Positions 1-7,431 of a DNA stretch of 10,743 nt are shown in pieces. Position numbers and translations under genes: made by a program. Origin of the DNA: Gammaproteobacteria bacterium. Its GTDB lineage: Bacteria > Pseudomonadota > Gammaproteobacteria > Halothiobacillales > Halothiobacillaceae. Numbering within the stretch: position 1 is the first letter of the stretch; every line of letters begins with the position of its first letter. The notes beneath the pieces are model-generated. The model worked only from the letters and a program-made list of their open reading frames with translations. It made no database searches and had not been told where the DNA came from. The stretch lies in contig JARJMX020000157.1 of assembly GCA_029335925.2 (NCBI GenBank), forward strand, positions 1 through 10,743, written 5' to 3'.

Positions 1-452
1 GGCAGGATGGCCACCGCGAGCACGACGATCCCCATGCCCCCCAGCCACTGCAATTCCTGGCGGTAGAACAGGATACTGTGTGGCAGCTCGTCGATCCCGG
101 TCAACACCGTCGCCCCAGTGGTGGTGAGCCCGGAGATGGCCTCGAACACGGCATCGGTGAGCGACATATCAGGCCGGTCAGCAAGATAGAACGGCAGCGC
201 CCCAGTGGCCCCCAGAACCGTCCAGAACATCACCACCACAACAAACCCATCGCGCAGCTTGAGCTCGTGCTTGAGGTGGCGGACCGGCCAGAAGGCCAGA
301 AAACCCAGCACAAACAACCAGAGGAACCCCTCCAGGAATGGTAGAATGGCGCCGTCGCCGAAATACAGGCCCACTAGCACCGGTGGCAGCATGGACAGAC
401 TGAAGATCATCAGCAACACGCCCAACACGCGCTGGACCATGGAGAAGTGCAT
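1..452 (-). CDS. trkH: Trk potassium uptake transmembrane subunit TrkH (N-terminal part, cut by window edge)
   Basis: TrkH is the inner-membrane, ion-conducting subunit of the Trk K+ uptake system and works with the cytoplasmic NAD/ATP-binding regulator TrkA. Only the first 150 codons are present; the rest lies beyond the left edge. The start, MHF, matches the start of E. coli TrkH as I remember it. Residues 7-30 and about 42-57 look like membrane segments. The first pore loop is plain: SGLTTTGAT at 107-115 carries the TTTGAT selectivity-filter motif with the conserved glycine at 113. It is followed by the family-typical FYRQ (129-132) and QWLGGMGIVVLAVAIL (135-150). The gene starts 8 nt after the trkA stop, and the trkA stop lies in a purine-rich GGGTAGGG stretch that can act as the ribosome binding site, which suggests coupled translation of the two partners. 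Confidence 0.95.
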   Translation of the reverse strand, partial: MHFSMVQRVLGVLLMIFSLSMLPPVLVGLYFGDGAILPFLEGFLWLFVLGFLAFWPVRHLKHELKLRDGFVVVVMFWTVLGATGALPFYLADRPDMSLTDAVFEAISGLTTTGATVLTGIDELPHSILFYRQELQWLGGMGIVVLAVAIL

Positions 453-460
453 GGCTCGCC

Positions 461-1843
461 CTACCCGAAGAAGCTGAAGCCGACCTGGAACAGTTGCTCC
501 ACCTCGCGCACCCGGCGCTTGTCGGTCAAAAACAGGATCACGTGATCATCCGCTTGGATGACCGTGTCATGGTGAGCGATGATCACCTCATCTTCATTGC
601 GCACGATGGCGCCGATGGTCACCCCCTCGGGCAGCTTCAACTCCTCGATGCGCCGCCCGACCACGCGCGAGGTCAGCCGATCGCCCACGGCGGTGATTTC
701 CATCGCTTCCGCCGCGCCGCGGCGCAGGGAGTGGGCCGTGGTGACCTCGCCGCGGCGCACGTGGGCGAGCAGGGCACTGACCGTGATCAGCTGCGGCGAG
801 ATGACCACATCGATCGCCGTGGCCTCGATCAGATCGACATACACCGTGCGGTTGATGATCGCCATGGTCTTGCGCGCGCCAAGGCGCTTGGCGAGCATGG
901 CCGAAAGGATGTTGTTCTCGTCATCGTTGGTGACAGCGAGGAACAGGTCCATGTCCTCGACGTTCTCGTCGCGCAAGAGATCCTCGTCGGTGGCGTCACC
1001 GCGCAGGACGATACTCTCGTGCAGCTCCTCGGCCAGACGCTTGGCGTTGACGGGGTTGTGCTCAATGACCTTGACCTGGGCGCGGCTCTCTAGGGCCTTG
1101 GCCAGACCACGCCCGATATTGCCCCCCCCCGCGATCATGATGCGCCGGTAGGGACGCTCCATGCGCCCGAGCTCGGCCATGACCGCGCGGATGTGCTCGC
1201 GCGCAGCGATGAAGAACACCTCGTCCTCCGGTTCGATCACGGTATCCCCGGTCGGCATAATGGCCTGACCACGGCGGAAGATGGCCGCCACGCGGGTGTC
1301 GACGTTCGGCATGTGCTTGCGGATCTCACGGATCGGCTGCCCGACCATCGGCCCGCCGGCGAAGGCACGCACGCCGACCAGGCGCACCCGTCCGCCGGCG
1401 AAGTCCAGCACCTGCAAGGATCCCGGATAGGCCACCAGGCGGGCGATATGCTCCTGGATCAGCGTCTCCGGGCTGATCACAACGTCAATCTTGAAATACC
1501 CCTCCTCAAAGATCGCGGGGATGGCATGGTACTCTGGTGCGCGCAGGCGAGCGATCTTGACCGGGGTATGGAATAGCTTCCATGCCAGCTGGCAGGCAAC
1601 CATATTCACCTCATCGCTGTTGGTGACCGCAAGCAACATATCCGCGTCGCCCACGTCCGCCTCCTCTAGCACGGAGGGATGTGAGGCCAGACCAGTCACA
1701 GTGCGGATATCGAGCTTCTCCTGCAGCTCGCGCAACAGGGCGGCATTGGTGTCCACCAAGGTGATATCGTTGCTCGCCTCGCTGGCCAGCTGGGTGGCAA
1801 TGGTGGTACCGACCTGGCCAGCACCAAGAATGACAATCTTCAT
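461..1843 (-). CDS. trkA: Trk system potassium uptake regulatory protein TrkA
   Basis: TrkA is the cytoplasmic, peripheral regulatory subunit that binds nucleotides and gates TrkH. The product has 460 residues, close to E. coli TrkA (458). It shows the usual duplicated RCK layout. The first Rossmann domain begins at residue 1 with GAGQVG (7-12) and the acidic residue D31 at the end of the second strand. A first RCK-C domain lies at about 140-225. A second Rossmann domain begins at about 233 with GGGNIG (239-244) and E261. A second RCK-C lies at about 370-455. The ATG directly abuts the TAA of the upstream response regulator gene (TAAATG), so translation is probably coupled. The second glycine loop is encoded by an uninterrupted run of nine G residues, an unusual homopolymer in an otherwise ordinary gene. 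All expected motifs are intact. Confidence 0.97.
   Translation of the reverse strand: MKIVILGAGQVGTTIATQLASEASNDITLVDTNAALLRELQEKLDIRTVTGLASHPSVLEEADVGDADMLLAVTNSDEVNMVACQLAWKLFHTPVKIARLRAPEYHAIPAIFEEGYFKIDVVISPETLIQEHIARLVAYPGSLQVLDFAGGRVRLVGVRAFAGGPMVGQPIREIRKHMPNVDTRVAAIFRRGQAIMPTGDTVIEPEDEVFFIAAREHIRAVMAELGRMERPYRRIMIAGGGNIGRGLAKALESRAQVKVIEHNPVNAKRLAEELHESIVLRGDATDEDLLRDENVEDMDLFLAVTNDDENNILSAMLAKRLGARKTMAIINRTVYVDLIEATAIDVVISPQLITVSALLAHVRRGEVTTAHSLRRGAAEAMEITAVGDRLTSRVVGRRIEELKLPEGVTIGAIVRNEDEVIIAHHDTVIQADDHVILFLTDKRRVREVEQLFQVGFSFFG
1122..1130 (-). repeat. G9 homopolymer inside trkA
   Basis: Nine consecutive C on the plus strand (G in the trkA coding strand) encode part of Ala-Gly-Gly-Gly in the second Rossmann glycine loop of TrkA. 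The run is seen directly. Whether it slips is unknown. A change of one base would shift the frame near codon 240 of 460. Confidence 0.9.
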
Positions 1844-3271
1844 TTACCAGGCTTTCTCGTCATCGTCCCGCTGAGCGCTGTCCTTGAGCCCAAGGGCCTT
1901 GAGCTTACGGTAGAGGTTGGTGCGCTCCATGCCGGTGCGGCGGGCCAGCTCGGTCATGCTACCGCCGCTCTGGCGCAACTGCGCCTCGAGGTAGGCGCGC
2001 TCGAAGGCATCGCGGGCATCGCGCAGCGGCTGGGCCAGCTCCACCTCGACCGTCAATCGCCCCCCCCGCTCGCGGGCGATGGCCACACCCCCTCCCGGCG
2101 AGTGCGCACCCTGCGTGCCGAGAGCCTGGCGCGCTTCGGCGACGCTGATCACCTCGCCTTGGGCCAAGATGAGCAGACGCTGCACTACATTCTTCAACTC
2201 GCGCACATTGCCCGGCCAGGCATAGCTGGTCAGCAAGGCAAGCACCTCGGGGTCGAACCTGCGAGGGGGAAGACCTTCCTGCTCTTGCGCGCGACGCAGC
2301 TCGTGCTCGAGCAGCTTGGGGATATCCTCGGCATGATCGCGCAGGGGCGCGATGCGCAACGGCAGGACATTGAGGTGGTAGTACAGTTCCTCGCGGAAAC
2401 GGCCAGCGCGGACTTCTTCAGCCAGATCGCGCGCGGTGGCGGCGATCACCCGCACATCCACATGCACCGGCTCGCTGCCACCCACGCGCACGAAGCTCTG
2501 GCTCTCCAGCGCGGACAAGAGCTGGGTCTGCACCCCCTTGTCGAGGTCGGCGACCTCGGCCAGAAACAAGGTGCCACCATGCGCCTGCTCGAGCAGGCCG
2601 TAGCGGATGCGCCCACTGCCGTCCTCACTGCCGAACAGCTCCACCGCGGCACCCTGACGGGTGTTGAGGGTGGCGAGGTTGACCTCGATGAAGGGCTGGT
2701 GGCGGCGTGAACTGAGGCCATGGATGTAGCGGGCGAAGGTCTGCTTGCCCACTCCGGGCTCGCCGGAGATCAGCACCCAACCCTCGACCTCGGCCAGGCG
2801 GCGTGCCTGCGCCTTGAGCGCCTGCATGTAGGCCGAGTCACCGACCGGCTCGAACAGGGCCCGCGCCTCGCGCTTAAGGCGGGCGTTCTCCTGCGCCAGA
2901 CGCTGGGCCTGGAGAGTGTTTTCCACTGTCAGCAACAACTTGTCGAGCGAGAGTGGCTTCTCGATAAAATCGTAGGCGCCAAGGCGAATAGCCTCCACCG
3001 CAGTCTCCAGCGTGCCGTGACCGGACATCATCACCACCGGCGCCGGTAGCCCACCATGGGCATGCCAGTGCCGCAAGAGGCCGAGGCCATCCATCTCCGG
3101 CATCCACACGTCGAGCAGGATCAGGTCGGCGCGACGGGCCTGCAAGGCCGCCTGGGCCTGCGCGGACCCCTCGGCCACGGCGACGCTGTAACCCTCGTCC
3201 TCGAGGATGTCGCGGACGGAATCGCGGATATCCGGTTCATCGTCCACGATTAGGATGTGTGCGTTAGGCAT
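1844..3271 (-). CDS. ntrX: NtrX-like response regulator, AAA+/Fis type, with degenerate ATPase motifs
   Basis: This is the predicted DNA-binding response regulator partner of the adjacent NtrY-like kinase (475 residues). The receiver domain (about 4-118) has D10/D11, the phospho-acceptor D54 and K105. The AAA+ domain (about 142-370) has Walker A GEPGVGKQT (170-178), ELFG (211-214) and WPGNVREL (352-359). A Fis-type helix-turn-helix is at about 436-461 (MERTNLYRKLKALGL at 448-462). Several residues normal for sigma-54 activators are missing. There is no GAFTGA loop after ELFG. Walker B reads LFLAEV with A238 for Asp. Sensor I reads ATARDL with A280 for Asn. The second arginine-finger position is H299. 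Loss of GAFTGA is known in some NtrX and NtrC proteins; the other changes suggest ATP hydrolysis is weak or absent. The start at 3271 is chosen because the receiver begins there and GAGGA sits 4 nt upstream; an in-frame ATG at 3322 would add 17 residues inside ntrY. Confidence 0.93.
   Translation of the reverse strand: MPNAHILIVDDEPDIRDSVRDILEDEGYSVAVAEGSAQAQAALQARRADLILLDVWMPEMDGLGLLRHWHAHGGLPAPVVMMSGHGTLETAVEAIRLGAYDFIEKPLSLDKLLLTVENTLQAQRLAQENARLKREARALFEPVGDSAYMQALKAQARRLAEVEGWVLISGEPGVGKQTFARYIHGLSSRRHQPFIEVNLATLNTRQGAAVELFGSEDGSGRIRYGLLEQAHGGTLFLAEVADLDKGVQTQLLSALESQSFVRVGGSEPVHVDVRVIAATARDLAEEVRAGRFREELYYHLNVLPLRIAPLRDHAEDIPKLLEHELRRAQEQEGLPPRRFDPEVLALLTSYAWPGNVRELKNVVQRLLILAQGEVISVAEARQALGTQGAHSPGGGVAIARERGGRLTVEVELAQPLRDARDAFERAYLEAQLRQSGGSMTELARRTGMERTNLYRKLKALGLKDSAQRDDDEKAW
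2060..2067 (-). repeat. G8 homopolymer inside ntrX-like gene
   Basis: Eight consecutive C on the plus strand (G in the coding strand) encode the Arg-Gly-Gly-Arg stretch (402-405) in the linker between the AAA+ domain and the Fis-type DNA-binding domain. A slip here would remove only the DNA-binding domain. The run is seen directly; any function is inference. Confidence 0.85.
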
Positions 3272-3275
3272 GTTT

Positions 3276-3280
3276 TCCTC
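3276..3280 (-). promoter_or_regulatory. Ribosome binding site of ntrX-like gene
   Basis: GAGGA, 4 nt before the ATG at 3271, is the best Shine-Dalgarno match among the minus-strand genes. It overlaps the ntrY TGA (3279-3281) and decides in favour of the 475-residue form over the longer in-frame ATG at 3322. Confidence 0.75.
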
Positions 3281-5567
3281 AACTGCTCGGAGCCGCTCCT
3301 GCGGCCCCATCAACGGTGCCACCCGGCGCAGGCATCCCGGAAGATACGTGACGATCGCCCGCAGACTCCAAGGCGGGCAGCAGGATCAGCACGCGCGCCC
3401 CACCCTCGGCGGGGTTGAAGGCATGCACGCGCCCTGCGTGTTCCTCGACGATCTTCTTGACGATGGCAAGCCCCAAGCCAGTACCCTTCGGACGGGTGGT
3501 CACATAGGGCTCGAAGATATGCTCAACCAGGTCGGGAGGAAAGCCCGGCCCGTTGTCGTCCACGCACAGCTCCACCAGGCCCTCATCCGGGCGCAGGCGG
3601 GTATGCAAGGTGACCGTCGGCTCGATACCCCCTGTCGTGGTCGACTCCTGCAGCGCCTCGACGGCATTCTTCACCAGGTTGTGCAACAGCTGACGCAGAC
3701 GACCGGCATCCCCCTCCACCCATAGCGGTGGAGACGCCAGATCGTGCTGCACCCGTACGCTGCCACCGCGGTAGAGATCGACCACGTCGCGTACGAGGGT
3801 GTTGAGCTCCAGCGGCGCCAGCCGCAACTCCGGCGCACGCGCATATTCCGCAAACTCGTTAACCATATGCTTCATGGCCTCGACCTGCTGCACGATGGTA
3901 TGGGTCGCGCGTTCCAGTACCCGGGCGTTGTCCTCCGCCAACACCGGGCCGAGCTTGCGCCGCAGGCGCTCGGCCGACAGCTGGATCGGCGTGAGGGGAT
4001 TCTTGATCTCGTGCGCCAGACGTCGCGCCACCTCGCTCCAGGCCGCGTCACGCTGGCCCTGGATGATGGCGGTAATGTCCTCCATCACCAAGACCAGGCC
4101 GCCCTCCTCGCCACCCTGCAGGTCATGCGCCAGCGGCGCGCCGCGCAGCATGAGGATGCGACGGCCCGCCTCGCTGAACAGGCGGACCTCGCGGGCCAGC
4201 TCCCCGCCTCCCTCCAGCCAGGCATGCAAGGCATCGCACAAGGGGGCAAGGTGGCTGTGGGTCAAACACAACCCCTGAAGGCTGGCGTGGAGAAGCTCCG
4301 TGAGCGGCACGCCGAGCATGCTGGCTGCGGCAGCGTTGGCATGCCGCACCCGCGCCCGCTCATCGAGCGTCAGCACCCCCGAGGAAAGATGCTGTAACAC
4401 CGTCTCCAGATAATCGCGTTGGGCATCGGCCTCTTCCATCAGCCGTCGAGCCTCTTCGGTGCTCTCAGCAATCCGCGCAGTCATGGTATTGAACGAACGC
4501 ACCAGCAAGCCGAGGTCGTCATTGCGCTGTACCGGCAGACGCAGGCTGTAGTCGCCCGCGGCCACCGCGCGGGTCCCTAGGGCTAGCTCGCGGATCGGTG
4601 CAGTGAGCCGACGTGCGGCGACGAAGGCCAGCCACACCGCAGTCAGGGCGGAGAGCAGCAAAGCGAGCCCGAGCGCGAGACCAAAATTCTGCTTCAGCCC
4701 GTGGCGCAGGTAGATTAGCTCGCGATACTGATGAAAGCCCTCCTGTACGCTGTCCGCCAGGCTCGCCAGGCGCGGATCGAGCGGAAACAGGGCCTGCAAG
4801 AGCCAGGCCTCATTGCGAACGCCATAGCCCCGCACCGGGGTCACGACCCGAATCACCAGCCGACCGCCCGCCACCGGCTCCAGCCCGATGTAGTCATTGC
4901 CCTGACGCACATGCATCAGCATAGCCTCGTTCGGGCGGGCTGGCAGAATGCCCTGGGTGTCGTCGCTGGCCGAGGCGACGATCATGTTGCCCGCACCGAA
5001 CAAGGTCATCTCGATTGCCTCGGTCTCGCGCCGCAGGGTGTCAAGCTCGAGGGCGGCACGCTCGCTCTCGGTATCCGCCAATAGCTCCCCCACACGCGAG
5101 GTCGCGCGCACGGCCTCGCGCATGCGCACATCGAGCGAGGCGCGCGAGAGCTCCAGCGCATCGCTCAGGGCCTGCTCAATCTGCACGTCGAACCAACTGT
5201 CAATGCCGCGTTGGATGAAGTTCAGAGAGAAGTAAAAAACGATGGCGACTGGCGCAAGGCTCAAGGCCACGAAGGCGCCGAGGAAGCGCATGGTCAGACG
5301 CGCGCCCGGCACGTGGGCGCGCAGACTCTGCACCAGCCGCCAGAGGTTGGCCGCCACCACCATGAGCAGGAACAGCACGCCCACGATGTTGAAACCGAGC
5401 AGCCAAACGTACAGCGACTCGTAACGAGTAGAGTGTTGCAGTGCGTCGGTCAAGAGGTAGAGCGAGACCAGCAGCAGCACCACCACCCCCGCGCTGACCC
5501 ACGGCACCAGCGGGCGAACGCGGCGGCGGTAGAAGACCCACAGGGTCAGAAGGCCCATAGATACCAT
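3279..5567 (-). CDS. ntrY: NtrY-like membrane sensor histidine kinase (HAMP-PAS-HisKA-HATPase)
   Basis: This is a sensor kinase of the NtrY family that should phosphorylate the neighbouring NtrX-like regulator. It has 762 residues. Hydrophobic segments lie at about 22-41, 53-76 and 94-116, followed by a sensor region of about 175 residues and a fourth segment at 295-317. HAMP follows at about 318-370, with the typical PI.EL and SFN.M elements. A PAS-type region spans about 382-500. The HisKA H-box is LAHEIKNPL with H519. The ATPase domain has the N-box NLVKNAVEAL (630-639, N634), G1 DNGPGF (671-676) and G2 GTGLGL (695-700). All catalytic motifs are intact. The PAS region holds an unusual C434, H437, H439, C444, H448 cluster. 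The last 30 residues are Gly/Ala/Ser-rich. The start overlaps the DUF4390 gene by 22 nt; a second in-frame ATG at 5558 (13-nt overlap) is equally possible, as neither has a clear ribosome binding site. Confidence 0.93.
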   Translation of the reverse strand: MVSMGLLTLWVFYRRRVRPLVPWVSAGVVVLLLVSLYLLTDALQHSTRYESLYVWLLGFNIVGVLFLLMVVAANLWRLVQSLRAHVPGARLTMRFLGAFVALSLAPVAIVFYFSLNFIQRGIDSWFDVQIEQALSDALELSRASLDVRMREAVRATSRVGELLADTESERAALELDTLRRETEAIEMTLFGAGNMIVASASDDTQGILPARPNEAMLMHVRQGNDYIGLEPVAGGRLVIRVVTPVRGYGVRNEAWLLQALFPLDPRLASLADSVQEGFHQYRELIYLRHGLKQNFGLALGLALLLSALTAVWLAFVAARRLTAPIRELALGTRAVAAGDYSLRLPVQRNDDLGLLVRSFNTMTARIAESTEEARRLMEEADAQRDYLETVLQHLSSGVLTLDERARVRHANAAAASMLGVPLTELLHASLQGLCLTHSHLAPLCDALHAWLEGGGELAREVRLFSEAGRRILMLRGAPLAHDLQGGEEGGLVLVMEDITAIIQGQRDAAWSEVARRLAHEIKNPLTPIQLSAERLRRKLGPVLAEDNARVLERATHTIVQQVEAMKHMVNEFAEYARAPELRLAPLELNTLVRDVVDLYRGGSVRVQHDLASPPLWVEGDAGRLRQLLHNLVKNAVEALQESTTTGGIEPTVTLHTRLRPDEGLVELCVDDNGPGFPPDLVEHIFEPYVTTRPKGTGLGLAIVKKIVEEHAGRVHAFNPAEGGARVLILLPALESAGDRHVSSGMPAPGGTVDGAAGAAPSS

Positions 5568-6091
5568 TCGCTGGTCAGGGCCCAGCGCTCGGAGAAATAG
5601 GCCCGCGGCCGCATCGGCAAGGGCAGGGTGTCGAGCAACAACCTCAGTCGTGCCCGCCCCCGGTAGGTTCCATGAGCGGGGAAGTCACTGGCCGGGCCGA
5701 GCGCGACGTTGCGCAGTTGGGTCAATGCCTCCAGCGCACTGACCAGGCTCGTGAAGATGGCGCTTTCCTCGCTCTCCGGCCACACCAACCGATAGAGCCG
5801 GCTTAGGGCGTGGTATTCAATGCGGGCGCGGATCGTCTGGCTCGCGACCTCGCGCGCCCACAACCAGTCACGCTCCTGCTCGATGACGAACTCCCAGGCG
5901 AAGGTGAGCGGCACGCCGCTCTCAAGGGCCTCGCGCTGGGCCGCAAACAGTTCGAGACGGGCATCGGCATCGACATACAGGGTGTCGCCACGCAGCTCGG
6001 TGGCGACACGGGTGATGGCCACCTCACCAGCCTGCAGGGACGCAACGCCAAAGAACCACCCCAGCAGCCCGATCACCAGCCAAGACCTCAT
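5546..6091 (-). CDS. DUF4390 family secreted protein of unknown function
   Basis: The protein has 181 residues and no established function. Residues 1-21 form a Sec signal peptide (positive start, hydrophobic core WLVIGLLGWFFGVA, likely cleavage after ASLQA). There is no lipobox, so a periplasmic location is expected. The family-typical features I recognise are a beta-rich first half, ALSRLYRLVW (95-104), LVSALEALTQL (116-126), and a C-terminus rich in Pro, Tyr and Trp with LPLPMRP (156-162) and SEWYLWAF (174-181). The start is fixed by the signal peptide, by GAGGG about 5 nt upstream, and by an ATGA overlap with the rsmB stop; a longer frame to 6313 runs antisense-like through rsmB and is not credible. 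The position between rsmB and ntrY is conserved in related proteobacteria as far as I recall, which hints at a link with the NtrY sensor, but that is inference. Confidence 0.88.
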   Translation of the reverse strand: MRSWLVIGLLGWFFGVASLQAGEVAITRVATELRGDTLYVDADARLELFAAQREALESGVPLTFAWEFVIEQERDWLWAREVASQTIRARIEYHALSRLYRLVWPESEESAIFTSLVSALEALTQLRNVALGPASDFPAHGTYRGRARLRLLLDTLPLPMRPRAYFSERWALTSEWYLWAF

Positions 6092-7431
6092 GATGCCCTC
6101 GCGAGTAGGCAGTAGTAAAAGCCATCCATACCATCCTCCCCGGGCAGAATTTGCCGGCCGTGGGGCAAGGGGTGGCCCCACCCGGCCTCGATCGGCTGCT
6201 CGGCTGCATCCGCGCGACGCTGGAGGAAGGCGTCGATGCGGGCATCGTTCTCCTCGCGCAGGATCGAGCAGGTCATATAAAGCATGTGTCCGCCCGGGGC
6301 AAGCAGCGGCCACAAGGCATCGAGCAGGCGATCCTGCTGGCGCGCCAGGGCGGCGATATCAGTCTCGCGGCGCAGGCGCTTGATGTCAGGGTGGCGGCGG
6401 ATCACGCCGGTGGCCGAGCAGGGGGCATCGAGAAGGATCAGATCGAAGGGGGTGCCATCCCACCAGGAGGGTGGATCGCCAGCATCGGCGGCCCGCACCT
6501 CGGCGGCCAGCCCCGCGCGGGCGAGGTTTTCTCTGACGCGGGCGAGCCGTCTGGCATCGCTGTCGAGCGCCAGCATGGCCAACCCAGGCTCGCGCTCGAG
6601 CAAGGCCAGAGTCTTGCCCCCTGGAGCGGCGCAGGCATCGAGCACCCTAAGTCTTGGACGCAGCTCGACCAGGTCGGCACACAGCTGGGCCGCCTCGTCC
6701 TGCACCGAGACCTCGCCCGCGGCAAAACCAGGCAGGCGCTCGATGGGCTGCGGCTGGGCCAGGCGCACGCCGAAGGGGGCATGGCAGGTCGGCTCCGCCG
6801 CAAGACCGGCTTCGGCCAGCCGCGCAAGGTAGGCTTCACGTCCGCCTTGGGCAGCATGGACCCGCAGGGTCATCGGCGGGCGCTGGCGGAGCGCGCTGGC
6901 GATGGCCTCCTCCTGCCCCGGCCAGTCACGCCCAAGGCGCGCCCACAGCCAGCCCGGCAGGGCGTGGCGGGTGGCCGGGGCGGCGCCCTCCAGCCGAGCA
7001 AGGCACGCCTCGCGCTCACGCATGAAGCTGCGCAGCACGCCATTGACGAGGCCGCTAAGGCGCTGGGCCTTGAGCGTGCGGGTCGCCTCCACCGTGGCAT
7101 GCACCACGGCATGTTCTGGCATCCGGGTATGGATCAACTGGTACAACCCTACCAGCAGCAGGGCGAAGACCTCGGTCGGCTTGGGGAGGCTCTTGACCAG
7201 ACCCTCCGCAAGGAAGGCAAGCGGCTCGAACTCGCGCAGCACGCCGAAGGCCAGCTCCTGGGCCAGTCCCCGGTCCCGCTCGGGCAGGGAGGCCAAGAGC
7301 GGCGGTAAGGCCTCGCTCAGCGAACGCCCCGCCAGCACAGCCGCCACGGCACGGGCAGCCTGGGCACGAGCCCCACTGCCCACTCCATCCTTGCCCGCAG
7401 GACGCCCCTCGGCGTGGGCTTTGCCGGCCAT
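6088..7431 (-). CDS. rsmB: 16S rRNA (cytosine(967)-C(5))-methyltransferase RsmB
   Basis: RsmB makes m5C967 in 16S rRNA using S-adenosylmethionine. The product has 447 residues (E. coli about 429; the extra length is mostly a polar, Gly/Ala-rich N-terminus of about 20 residues). An NusB-like RNA-binding domain covers about 22-145. The Rossmann methyltransferase domain has motif I DACAAPGGKT (265-274), an acidic D290 at the end of the next strand, motif IV DAPCSATGVIRRHPD (335-349) with C338, and motif VI MTCSILREEN (386-395) with C388. These are the two cysteines expected of m5C RNA methyltransferases: C388 is the likely nucleophile and C338 the release residue. The end, EDGMDGFYYCLL, is typical. 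The ATG overlaps the fmt stop by one nucleotide (TGATG), supporting the chosen start and translational coupling. Confidence 0.97.
   Translation of the reverse strand: MAGKAHAEGRPAGKDGVGSGARAQAARAVAAVLAGRSLSEALPPLLASLPERDRGLAQELAFGVLREFEPLAFLAEGLVKSLPKPTEVFALLLVGLYQLIHTRMPEHAVVHATVEATRTLKAQRLSGLVNGVLRSFMREREACLARLEGAAPATRHALPGWLWARLGRDWPGQEEAIASALRQRPPMTLRVHAAQGGREAYLARLAEAGLAAEPTCHAPFGVRLAQPQPIERLPGFAAGEVSVQDEAAQLCADLVELRPRLRVLDACAAPGGKTLALLEREPGLAMLALDSDARRLARVRENLARAGLAAEVRAADAGDPPSWWDGTPFDLILLDAPCSATGVIRRHPDIKRLRRETDIAALARQQDRLLDALWPLLAPGGHMLYMTCSILREENDARIDAFLQRRADAAEQPIEAGWGHPLPHGRQILPGEDGMDGFYYCLLARAS

Noticed and set aside
494..1093. Open plus-strand frame of 199 codons opposite trkA
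   Set aside because: Antisense shadow of trkA; Asp/His/Arg-rich low-complexity translation and no ribosome binding site.
2102..2710. Open plus-strand frame of 202 codons opposite the ntrX-like gene
   Set aside because: Antisense shadow of the AAA+ domain; no recognisable domain.
3272..3322. 17-codon upstream extension of the ntrX-like gene
   Set aside because: It lies inside ntrY, while the receiver domain and a strong ribosome binding site both point to 3271.
6092..6313. 74-codon upstream extension of the DUF4390 gene
   Set aside because: It lies wholly inside rsmB, would bury the signal peptide, and lacks the good ribosome site found at 6091.
6151..7308. Open plus-strand frame of 385 codons opposite rsmB
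   Set aside because: It is fully antisense to a gene with complete methyltransferase motifs, and its translation is Gln/Gly/His/Arg-rich without family signatures, as expected from the reverse of GC-rich codons.
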